Shown: positions 1 to 6,447 of the stretch, piece by piece
Position numbering within the stretch: the first letter of the stretch is position 1
Layout: every line of letters begins with the position of its first letter
NCBI GenBank assembly: GCA_013002265.1
Contig: JABDKK010000122.1
Location: 1-18,805, forward strand
Direction: 5' to 3'
DNA: 18,805 nucleotides
Origin: Candidatus Nitrosopumilus sp.
Lineage (GTDB): Archaea > Thermoproteota > Nitrososphaeria > Nitrososphaerales > Nitrosopumilaceae
Program-made: the position numbers and the translations under genes
Notes under the pieces: model-generated
What the model saw: the letters and a program-made list of their open reading frames with translations, nothing else
Told to the model about the DNA's origin: nothing
Database searches by the model: none

Positions 1-420
1 GCCCAATCAATCAAGGCAGTTGATGTTGTAATGAATGATGGCATTCAAAAGATGGCCGAATCAACTGCAGGAAAACCTCTTGAGATTGGCGTTTTTGTAA
101 ATCATAAATCTGGTTATACTGAAGGCAAGCCTGGAATTATTGATGTTAATGTAAAAGGACATGGAAGAGAAGGAAGAAAAATGAAACTTGGTTTTCATTT
201 TAAAGATGATAGATTTAGAATAGAGTCAACATGTGATGCATACCTTGATGAGACAGTTCTTCCAACACAAGAATATGAAATGCTCGATATTAATTTGAAA
301 CTTCACGCAGAAAATGCAAAACCTCGTGATGTCATTTCCTTTACAGTTACACTAAGTGAAATTGAAAATGATGTGGAGTTTGATAGAAGGGGAGTTTCTA
401 CTATAGTTCACATTGTTTGA
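1..420 (+). CDS. Hypothetical protein, 3' end only (partial)
   Basis: The reading frame is open from the first base, so the gene very probably begins upstream of the window; the first ATG inside is at 31, but the codons before it read as coding (AQSIKAVDVV). The visible 139 residues are hydrophilic with alternating beta-type segments (LEIGVFVNH, GIIDVNVKG, KMKLGFHF, DVISFTVTL) and no membrane segment or catalytic motif that I recognise. This looks like the C-terminal half of a soluble beta-rich protein. I do not recognise the family and assign no function. Its TGA stop (418-420) directly abuts the stop codon of the convergent beta-propeller gene, with no spacer. Confidence 0.7.
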   Translation, partial: AQSIKAVDVVMNDGIQKMAESTAGKPLEIGVFVNHKSGYTEGKPGIIDVNVKGHGREGRKMKLGFHFKDDRFRIESTCDAYLDETVLPTQEYEMLDINLKLHAENAKPRDVISFTVTLSEIENDVEFDRRGVSTIVHIV

Positions 421-2628
421 TTATCTGATTATTTCTTCTTCTAAATAATCGATAAACTTTCCAGTGTTCTCTAGTTTGATGGCGTTGATTCCTTTCAAAT
501 CGTCCATATCGTTCATCTTTAGATAATCAGTCGATGCAGTATACAAGACATCATTGATATAGAATGTTCTTGCATTACTCATTCCATAGTAACGATTGTC
601 CTCTGCAGAGTGTGTAATTGTTCCTTTGAGATTAAAACCCTCTGAACTATTCAAATCATACACATAGAAACCATTCCAGCGGTTATATTCTGGTGCAATT
701 ATCTTTGCACTTGAAATATTCTTCAAACTCTTTGCATCAGAATTAATTGGAATTGATAGTGTTCCTGTTTTTCTATCAAAGAAGAATGCCTTGTGATTGT
801 ATAGTGCTTCAGACTGTGTGGACCTATCTCCAATTACTACCTCATCTGCAACTTTGGGATTTTTGACGTCTTTTACATTAAACAATGCTATCTTGACGCC
901 TAACTGTTGGACTCTGCCCTCTCCTATCTCTTTTGTATCTCTTCCCACTCCGATAATGTATTCCTCATCATATGGGTGCAGGTAGTTTGAGAATCCTGGA
1001 ATTTTTAATTCTCCTAGAATCTTTGGCGTGTCAGTTGATAAATCAATTACAAAGAAAGGATCAATTTGTTGGAATGTTACCAAGTAAAGTCTATCTCCAA
1101 TGAATCTAGCTGAGAATATGCTCTCATCAGGTGCAATGTTGTCCAAGCCTCCCACTATGTTTAATTTCTCATCTAAAACATAAACTGCATTTGCTCTAAC
1201 CATTCCTTGATACTGAGTATAGTATTCAGTAGTTGTTGCAACTCTGAATCTATCTCCGTCTTGGTCCATGGAGAATTGGTTTAGCAATCTACCTGGAACA
1301 GAACCTTTTGCAACATACTCTAGACTGTCCTTGTCAATTGATATTTTGTGAATGATTGTCTTTGAATTCTCCTCTTGAATTTTTGTGTCATATGAAATTA
1401 GTGCCTCTCTTATTTTTTCAAACAACTTTTCTTTTTCTGTTTTGTCCATTTTGTTGTAGGACTCTTGCATGACTTCTGAAATTTCTATCCACTGCTCAGA
1501 TAAGTTCAAAGAATCATCTTTTTGGATTGCTTTGATTTTGTCCTGGATATTTTTTGGAAGCAATGGAACTATAACATCAAAGAACCTGTCTTGAGATGAT
1601 TTTTCATAAAATCCAAATGGCATACTTTGCTGATATGTTATGTAAAAATTATCTTCAGATACATAGACTGCACCAGAATAGCCCATAAGAAATGTCTCTG
1701 AAGTAATTGCATCTCCAAAAATATCAATTGCAGTTAATGTGTTGAAATTTGAAAACTGCTCTACATTATCAAAGTAGTATGCCTCTGGAGTCATTATTCG
1801 AATTGAATCCTCCATGATTATTGGAAGTCTAGGGTATTGGTAATTGATATTGCTGTTAGTAACAAAGTATGCATAGTCTCCGATCATTCGGGCATCTGTA
1901 AAGTAGCCATCAATTGAATAATCTTTGAGAATAGTTGGGTTTTCCTTATCTGAAACATCTACAATCAATGCATGCGTAACTGGGTTGTAGGAGCGCTGTG
2001 GCACAAAGTCAAACTGTGGGATTATTTCTTCATCACTTTGTCCGTTATAGAAAATTACTAATCTGTCTCCATTTAGGAACATGTTTTCAACGTATTGTGA
2101 TTCAATGTCAAGTGCTATTTTGAGAACTATCTTTGCAGATTCTGCAGGATATGCATCAATAATTGATAATGTGTTTCTTGAAACAATATAGACATATTTT
2201 GAGTCATTTTTTAGAAAATCTGGCTCATCAACGTTTTCAACCTGAACATTTGTCGATGAGTACTCTGTTCCCTCTACTGCTTTTTCTACAGCACCTTGAG
2301 GTATTGGTGATGGTGCTCCTGCTGATTCAGCCATTGCCATGTCCCCATCCATTACTCTTAGTGTTCTGAAACTTCTTTCATCAAAAAATTGCCCGCCAAA
2401 TAATGCTGAAGCATCAAGAATATTCTTTAGTTCTTTTTCAGAAGATATTTTTTTAATTTCATTATTCCCCTCAAAAAACTCTGAAACTGTTTTATCCACA
2501 TAAACAACCTCTGGTTCTGGAATTTCTGTTACCTGAACCTGCTGGTCAAATCCAATTGCAAACATTACTCCAGCAGTTACTATGACTGAAACTATTACTG
2601 CAATTGAAATCATTATTTTTGAACTCAT
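421..2628 (-). CDS. Secreted/membrane-anchored beta-propeller protein (COG4880-like)
   Basis: A 735-residue protein with one N-terminal hydrophobic segment (about residues 5-26) acting as signal anchor or signal peptide, a linker rich in Ala, Gly, Ser and Pro (about 93-125), then a long beta-rich domain. The segment near 131-150 (VENVDEPDFLKND followed by YVYIV) matches the characteristic entry motif of archaeal secreted proteins with a C-terminal WD40-like beta-propeller (COG4880, Pfam Beta_propel). Blade-like units follow (GDRLVIFYN, GDYAYFVTN, EDNFYITY, GDRLYLVTF). A charged helical insertion at about 343-420 interrupts the propeller. No catalytic residues are evident; a surface binding or sensing role is inference. 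The ATG at 2626-2628 is preceded by a good Shine-Dalgarno (GAGGAG, six bases before). It is divergent from a membrane-bound HTH regulator, which may control or be informed by it. Confidence 0.85.
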   Translation of the reverse strand: MSSKIMISIAVIVSVIVTAGVMFAIGFDQQVQVTEIPEPEVVYVDKTVSEFFEGNNEIKKISSEKELKNILDASALFGGQFFDERSFRTLRVMDGDMAMAESAGAPSPIPQGAVEKAVEGTEYSSTNVQVENVDEPDFLKNDSKYVYIVSRNTLSIIDAYPAESAKIVLKIALDIESQYVENMFLNGDRLVIFYNGQSDEEIIPQFDFVPQRSYNPVTHALIVDVSDKENPTILKDYSIDGYFTDARMIGDYAYFVTNSNINYQYPRLPIIMEDSIRIMTPEAYYFDNVEQFSNFNTLTAIDIFGDAITSETFLMGYSGAVYVSEDNFYITYQQSMPFGFYEKSSQDRFFDVIVPLLPKNIQDKIKAIQKDDSLNLSEQWIEISEVMQESYNKMDKTEKEKLFEKIREALISYDTKIQEENSKTIIHKISIDKDSLEYVAKGSVPGRLLNQFSMDQDGDRFRVATTTEYYTQYQGMVRANAVYVLDEKLNIVGGLDNIAPDESIFSARFIGDRLYLVTFQQIDPFFVIDLSTDTPKILGELKIPGFSNYLHPYDEEYIIGVGRDTKEIGEGRVQQLGVKIALFNVKDVKNPKVADEVVIGDRSTQSEALYNHKAFFFDRKTGTLSIPINSDAKSLKNISSAKIIAPEYNRWNGFYVYDLNSSEGFNLKGTITHSAEDNRYYGMSNARTFYINDVLYTASTDYLKMNDMDDLKGINAIKLENTGKFIDYLEEEIIR

Positions 2629-2634
2629 TTTTTT

Positions 2635-2640
2635 CTCCTC
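2635..2640 (-). promoter_or_regulatory. Shine-Dalgarno of the beta-propeller gene
   Basis: On the minus strand GAGGAG lies six bases before the ATG at 2628. It supports that start and implies an mRNA with a leader, unlike most first genes of this window. Confidence 0.6.
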
Positions 2641-2702
2641 ACTTTTCCTGACTCTATTTATTGATCTGGAATTTAGTGATTACTACTATTTGGTAGTTAG
2701 AG

Positions 2703-2710
2703 ATAAAAGG
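2703..2710 (-). promoter_or_regulatory. Possible TATA box for the beta-propeller gene
   Basis: The minus strand reads CTTTTATC here, a TATA-like element. Transcription would begin near 2680 and leave a leader of about 50 nt carrying the Shine-Dalgarno. The element is weak and is placed by position and composition only. Confidence 0.35.
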
Positions 2711-2739
2711 TTTAGTGAAACTCAATTTTTACCAATCAA

Positions 2740-2747
2740 TTTACATA
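2740..2747 (+). promoter_or_regulatory. TATA box of the HTH regulator gene
   Basis: TTTACATA is centred about 29 bp before the ATG at 2773. At the usual archaeal spacing, transcription would start within a few bases of the ATG, giving a leaderless or nearly leaderless mRNA. Confidence 0.5.
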
Positions 2748-2772
2748 TACGAGCACAAACTAAACAACTCAA

Positions 2773-3552
2773 ATGTCCAATGAGAATACTGATGAGGAAC
2801 TTACTGAAAAAATAAAAATTCTTGCAACTGATGATGAAAAAATAAAGTCTTTTGGAGAACTTTTAACAAACGATTCTAGCCGTGAAATCCTTCAATTGCT
2901 CTTCAATGAGGAACTTTCAGCCAATCAAATTTCTCAAAAGACTGACATCTCTCTACAGTTAGTAAAGTATCACTTGCAAAAACTTCAGGATTTAGGAATT
3001 GTAAAAATTATCAAGATTGAAAAAAATTCAAAGTCTCAGGATATGAAAATCTATTCTGCAACAAAATTCAGTATAGTAATAGTGCCGCCAAAGTTTTCTG
3101 AAAAGACAAAGGAGAGTAAATTACTTGTAAGATCCTTTAAACATATTTACAGAATTGCAGGCCTTGGCATTGCTACTGGTCTTTCTGGTTTGTTTTCACT
3201 ATCATTAGTTAATCAAGACAAACAAATTGTAGCTGATGATCTGCCAAGAAGAGAGATTTCTAGTGCTGACGAATCAGCAGAATTTGCAATATCTGAATCA
3301 TTAGATGCAGGAACTGAAGAATCCATTGCTGCAGCCCCAAAAATGGCAGCTGAATCTGAATCTCAGATGGAATTTAGAGCAGTAGAATCTCAGGATGGAA
3401 ATCAAAATTTGGAAATTATTCAAGATGTTGTTGGTTCAGATGGTGGTGCAATGTATGGTTCTGATTTATTTTTACCCTTTGTAGTAATTACAATTATTCT
3501 AGCAGGAATTACCCTTTTTTATACAGTTAATTTTTTTAAGAAATCAAAATAA
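2773..3552 (+). CDS. Membrane-anchored ArsR-like winged-helix regulator
   Basis: A 259-residue protein. Residues about 25-100 form a winged helix of the ArsR/MarR type: LLTNDSSREILQLL, then ELSANQISQKTDIS, then the recognition helix LQLVKYHLQKLQDLGIV and a wing with charged residues. After the DNA-binding domain comes a membrane segment (about 126-146), an acidic segment rich in Ser, Glu and Ala (147-231), a second membrane segment (232-254) and a KKSK end. With the HTH and the C-terminal KKSK both inside, residues 147-231 would be outside. That is the layout of a one-component transmembrane regulator. Its target is unknown; the divergent beta-propeller gene is the obvious candidate. Its TAA stop abuts the convergent oxidoreductase gene without spacer. 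Confidence 0.8.
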   Translation: MSNENTDEELTEKIKILATDDEKIKSFGELLTNDSSREILQLLFNEELSANQISQKTDISLQLVKYHLQKLQDLGIVKIIKIEKNSKSQDMKIYSATKFSIVIVPPKFSEKTKESKLLVRSFKHIYRIAGLGIATGLSGLFSLSLVNQDKQIVADDLPRREISSADESAEFAISESLDAGTEESIAAAPKMAAESESQMEFRAVESQDGNQNLEIIQDVVGSDGGAMYGSDLFLPFVVITIILAGITLFYTVNFFKKSK

Positions 3553-3876
3553 TTAATTTTCATTCAAAGTCACTTCAATTGTAACTCTTTTTTCCTTAGC
3601 TCTCTCTTCTCCAGGATATTTTAGATATGATATTTTTCTCCCCAATTCCTCATCTGTTATTTGCTTTGCAGTTCCTGAAAAAACTTTATCGTTATATTTT
3701 ATCTTGACTTGTGGGTTTGCAATGGCGTTTTTGAACCAATCTCCATCTGGTCTGTGTCTTGAAAAATAGATTTTTTCATTATAATTTACTGCCCGTAGCA
3801 TTACAGAATGCTCTTTTCCTGTCTTACGTCCAATGGTAGTTAGGATTGGCCTGAATAATTCCTCCCTTATTTCCAT
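3553..3876 (-). CDS. F420-dependent nitroreductase/quinone reductase (Ddn/DUF385-like) family protein
   Basis: A 107-residue protein with the family signature near the N terminus (TTIGRKTGKEHSVML, about 13-27, compare TTxGRKSGxxRxxPL), followed by the beta strands IYFSRH and the segment DWFKNAIANPQVKIKY, which matches the W-x-N-L-x-A-N-P region of the family. Relatives of the deazaflavin-dependent nitroreductase use coenzyme F420 to reduce quinones or nitro compounds in a split-barrel fold, and ammonia-oxidising archaea make F420. It is short compared with usual members (about 120-150 residues), mostly at the N-terminal end, and the substrate cannot be told. The start is supported by a TATA box about 26 bp upstream. 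Confidence 0.75.
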   Translation of the reverse strand: MEIREELFRPILTTIGRKTGKEHSVMLRAVNYNEKIYFSRHRPDGDWFKNAIANPQVKIKYNDKVFSGTAKQITDEELGRKISYLKYPGEERAKEKRVTIEVTLNEN

Positions 3877-3897
3877 GCGTAATCTTTTCCTGTCAAG

Positions 3898-3905
3898 TAA
3901 TTTAA
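3898..3905 (-). promoter_or_regulatory. TATA box of the Ddn-like gene
   Basis: On the minus strand TTAAATTA is centred about 25 bp before the ATG at 3876, consistent with a leaderless transcript. Confidence 0.5.
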
Positions 3906-3964
3906 CCCCATTGATAGAAAATTCTGATATTTGGTATGATAAGCAAATCTGAACATATTAGGGC

Positions 3965-4417
3965 ATGTCAGTAAAACTAGAAGGAATGCCTGAAAACATC
4001 TCGACTGCAGACTCTTTTACTGGAAAAACAGTAATTGATAGAGAGGGAATCGAATATGGTAAAGTCAAGCATATTCACATTAATTCTGAAACCCTTACCG
4101 TGTCTGGTGTAACAATTCACCAAGGATTCAACAAGGACTATTTTCTTTCAGAAGACTATATTGACAAATTTTCTGATGAAACCCTGCTTCTTAGCAGACC
4201 CCCTGTAAGAACCGGAATCCCTGTCACAGATATTGACCGTCATAAAATAGGTAAAGTAAAACGCATACACAGAAATCCTGACACCAATGAATTGGAATCA
4301 ATTGAAATCAGTGATGGTTTGATGCATTCTAAAATATTGTCCAAATCTGAAATTTGGGGAATAGGCGAAAAGATCATTTTACGAATGACAAAAGAAGATT
4401 TCAAGAAACTTGATTGA
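3965..4417 (+). CDS. Tandem PRC-barrel domain protein
   Basis: A 150-residue soluble protein made of two similar beta-barrel units. The first begins GKTVIDREGIEYGKVKHI (about 20-37), the second GIPVTDIDRHKIGKVKRI (about 84-101); both continue into short strands such as LTVSGVTI and LESIEI. This is the PRC-barrel pattern (G-x-x-V-x-D-x-x-G-x-x-x-G-x-V). Known members include photosynthetic reaction-centre subunit H and the ribosome maturation factor RimM; stand-alone archaeal versions have no settled function and are thought to bind partners. No catalytic residue, membrane segment or signal peptide is visible. A run of T tracts follows the stop codon. Confidence 0.8.
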   Translation: MSVKLEGMPENISTADSFTGKTVIDREGIEYGKVKHIHINSETLTVSGVTIHQGFNKDYFLSEDYIDKFSDETLLLSRPPVRTGIPVTDIDRHKIGKVKRIHRNPDTNELESIEISDGLMHSKILSKSEIWGIGEKIILRMTKEDFKKLD

Positions 4418-4420
4418 ACT

Positions 4421-4439
4421 CTTTTAACTTTCTTTTTTC
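4421..4439 (+). terminator. T-rich archaeal terminator after the PRC-barrel gene
   Basis: Two T tracts (T4, T6) directly follow the stop codon with no stem-loop, as in archaeal intrinsic termination. They overlap the last codon of the convergent zinc-ribbon microgene. Confidence 0.5.
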
Positions 4440-4536
4440 AACTAGTATCTTTTGCACAAACTGCACAAACTGGGATGCCATTTTGTACAGTAATCTCTAC
4501 ATTTGATGAGTGACATTTTTGACATAATCCTCTCAT
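4438..4536 (-). CDS. Zinc-ribbon microprotein, 32 residues
   Basis: A short open frame that automatic calling easily misses. Read on the minus strand from ATG at 4536 it encodes 32 residues with two Cys pairs: C5-x2-C8 (LCQKCH) and C24-x2-C27 (VCAVCA), separated by 15 residues including VEITVQNGIPV. This is the layout of a rubredoxin-like or zinc-ribbon knuckle pair, with a beta hairpin between. A TATA box (AATTTAAA) is centred about 26 bp before the ATG, so a leaderless mRNA is likely. It is divergent from the ABC exporter genes and convergent with the PRC-barrel gene. Function is unknown; such tiny ribbons may bind nucleic acid or a protein partner. The longer overlapping frame on this strand does not preserve the paired CxxC pattern and is rejected. 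Confidence 0.75.
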   Translation of the reverse strand: MRGLCQKCHSSNVEITVQNGIPVCAVCAKDTS

Positions 4537-4558
4537 GCATCAAATTCACAAATTGCAC

Positions 4559-4566
4559 TTTAAATT
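4559..4566 (-). promoter_or_regulatory. TATA box of the zinc-ribbon microgene
   Basis: On the minus strand AATTTAAA is centred 26-27 bp before the ATG at 4536, the ideal archaeal spacing for leaderless transcription. It is independent support that the 32-residue frame is expressed. Confidence 0.55.
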
Positions 4567-4597
4567 TTTTTTGAGTATCTGATTGAATACTTAGCAA

Positions 4598-4605
4598 TTT
4601 ATAAT
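4598..4605 (+). promoter_or_regulatory. TATA box of the ABC exporter operon
   Basis: TTTATAAT is a near-consensus archaeal box A. It places the transcription start at about 4622-4628, so the upstream TTG at 4605 would lie within the promoter and cannot be the start codon of the ATPase gene. Confidence 0.6.
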
Positions 4606-4622
4606 TGGCAAGTACGATCCAT

Positions 4623-5624
4623 GTGTTGCACTCAATAGAAACTCGATCACTCACAAAATCCTTTGGAGATGTTACCGCTGTAAACGATATCTCCTTCACA
4701 GTTGATAACGGAGAAATTTTTGGATTTCTAGGACCCAATGGAGCTGGTAAAAGCACTACTATGATGATTCTTACTACTTTGCTAAAACCTACATCTGGCA
4801 ATGCAGTGATCTGCGGTTATGATGTAATGACAAATCCAAAAAAAGTTAGAGAAAATATTGGCTATGTCCAACAAGAATCAACTGTTGATGAGTATCTTAC
4901 TGGTAGAGAAAATCTTTTACTCCAAGCAAAGCTAAACCACATTCCAAAAAAAGAGATTAACAAAAGAATTGATGAAGTTTTGCAATTAATTGAATTATCT
5001 GAAAAACAAGACATGACAGTGGTAACTTATTCAGGTGGAATGAGAAAGAGACTTGATATTGCTGGAGGACTTTTGCATAGGCCTAAAGTTTTGTTTTTAG
5101 ATGAGCCTACAGTCGGGTTGGATATTCAAACTCGTAGAAAAATTTGGAAATATATCAAAAAAATTCATACTGAATTTGAGATGACTATCTTTTTGTCTAC
5201 TCACTATATGGAAGAGGCTGACCAACTATGCGATAGAATTGGAATTATTGATGGAGGGAAAATTCAGGTAATTGATTCTCCTGAAAATATGAAAAATGCA
5301 ATGGGAAACGAGGTCATTTCAATAATTTTAGAGAATGATAAAAATTTCGATTCTTTTATTGTAGAACTTAAAAAAATTGAATTTGTTAAAAAAATAAACA
5401 AAGATGGTTCCAAGATAACATTATTTGCATCAAATGGAACGGAAGTAATTCCTAATGTTTTTCAAATTTCAGCTAAACAAAATATCAAGATAACATCTAT
5501 CTCTCTTACACAACCAACACTAGATGATGTGTTTGTGTCATTTACTGGACATGAAATTAGAGATAATGATGCTGGATTTAATAGAAAACGAGAACATGCA
5601 AAGATGAAGAGGTTACGTGCATGA
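4623..5624 (+). CDS. ABC-2 exporter, ATP-binding subunit (DrrA/CcmA-like)
   Basis: About 333 residues. All ABC ATPase motifs are present in order: Walker A GPNGAGKST (about 37-45), Q-loop YVQQES, signature YSGGMRKRLD, Walker B VLFLDEPT, and H-loop STHYMEEADQ. The C-terminal portion (from about 225) is the accessory domain seen in DrrA-type ATPases of ABC-2 exporters. It powers export of an unknown substrate by the permease whose gene overlaps it by four bases (ATGA). Start choice: the frame is open to a TTG at 4605, but the TATA box at 4598-4605 excludes that; GTG at 4623 or TTG at 4626 would be the first codon of a leaderless mRNA. I chose GTG; the two differ by one residue. Confidence 0.9.
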   Translation: MLHSIETRSLTKSFGDVTAVNDISFTVDNGEIFGFLGPNGAGKSTTMMILTTLLKPTSGNAVICGYDVMTNPKKVRENIGYVQQESTVDEYLTGRENLLLQAKLNHIPKKEINKRIDEVLQLIELSEKQDMTVVTYSGGMRKRLDIAGGLLHRPKVLFLDEPTVGLDIQTRRKIWKYIKKIHTEFEMTIFLSTHYMEEADQLCDRIGIIDGGKIQVIDSPENMKNAMGNEVISIILENDKNFDSFIVELKKIEFVKKINKDGSKITLFASNGTEVIPNVFQISAKQNIKITSISLTQPTLDDVFVSFTGHEIRDNDAGFNRKREHAKMKRLRA

Positions 5625-6406
5625 ATACTCTGATGTATGATACTTATACAATTTTTTGGCGAGAGCTAAAAAGATACAAAAAATCTAGAAGCGGTGTACT
5701 AATTAGATTAATTCAGCCAGCAATTTGGATTATAGTTATTGGAAATACTTTTTCTGGAACACAACCACTTATTCAGTCCGTTGGATTTGATGGCGAATAC
5801 ATAGAGTTTATGGCACCCGGTGTCATTATTCTCACTGCAATCTTTACTAGTATTTTTGGTGGTGTGAATACTTTGTGGGATAGAAGATATGGATTTATGA
5901 ATAAAGCATTGACCTCTCCCATCTCTCGTTCATCGATTGCATTAGGCAAGATGTCTGCAATTTCATTAATTGCAGCTTTGCAAGCTAGTTTGATCTTGGG
6001 AATTGCGTTGGCAATAGGTGTTAATTTTCCAAACCCTATAATGATTGCGCCAATTATGGCAATCGTTATTTTATTCTCACTCGGATTCTCTGGAATTTCT
6101 GTAATGGTAGCAGCAACAGCAAAATCTCAGGAAACCTTTTGGGGCGTGATTAATTTTCTTGGAATGCCGTTATTCATGCTAAGTCCTGCACTATTCCCGT
6201 TGGAGTTGTTGCCTGATTGGCTTGCAGCCATTGCAAAACTCAATCCTGTAACGTATACTGTACTTTTAGTCCGCGAGATGATGACAGGAGTTTCAGAAGG
6301 TGGAATCTCTGTATTTCTTAGTCTGGGAATTATCTTTGCCTTTGTGCTTGTAATGGTTGGCCTTGCTAGCTATGTCTTTACCCGTGAAGTAAACAAGCCA
6401 TTTTGA
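5621..6406 (+). CDS. ABC-2 type exporter permease (DrrB-like)
   Basis: A 261-residue membrane protein with an N-terminal amphipathic region (WRELKRYKKSRSG) and about six membrane segments, beginning with LIQPAIWIIVIGNTF. The conserved ABC-2 segments include FMAPGVIILTAIF, the cytoplasmic RRYGFMNKALTSPISRSSIALGK coupling region, and FLGMPLFMLSPALFPLELLPDWL before the last helices. Family members export drugs, lipids or polysaccharide precursors; the substrate here cannot be told. It is translationally coupled to the ATPase gene by an ATGA overlap. One ATPase and one permease would assemble as a dimer of each. Confidence 0.9.
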   Translation: MNTLMYDTYTIFWRELKRYKKSRSGVLIRLIQPAIWIIVIGNTFSGTQPLIQSVGFDGEYIEFMAPGVIILTAIFTSIFGGVNTLWDRRYGFMNKALTSPISRSSIALGKMSAISLIAALQASLILGIALAIGVNFPNPIMIAPIMAIVILFSLGFSGISVMVAATAKSQETFWGVINFLGMPLFMLSPALFPLELLPDWLAAIAKLNPVTYTVLLVREMMTGVSEGGISVFLSLGIIFAFVLVMVGLASYVFTREVNKPF

Positions 6407-6447
6407 GATAAAATTGACAAAAATTGTAAAAATTACTAACTCTGGCA

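Noticed and set aside
2629..2772. Small gene between the beta-propeller and HTH genes
   Set aside because: Frames here lack a plausible start, and the region is accounted for by two divergent promoters and a Shine-Dalgarno.
4605..4622. TTG at 4605 as start of the exporter ATPase
   Set aside because: The codon lies at the edge of a near-consensus TATA box (4598-4605), so it would not be on the mRNA; GTG 4623 or TTG 4626 fits.
4442..4801. 119-residue frame on the minus strand
   Set aside because: It runs through the promoter and 5' end of the exporter ATPase gene and reads the zinc-ribbon microgene out of frame; no family features.
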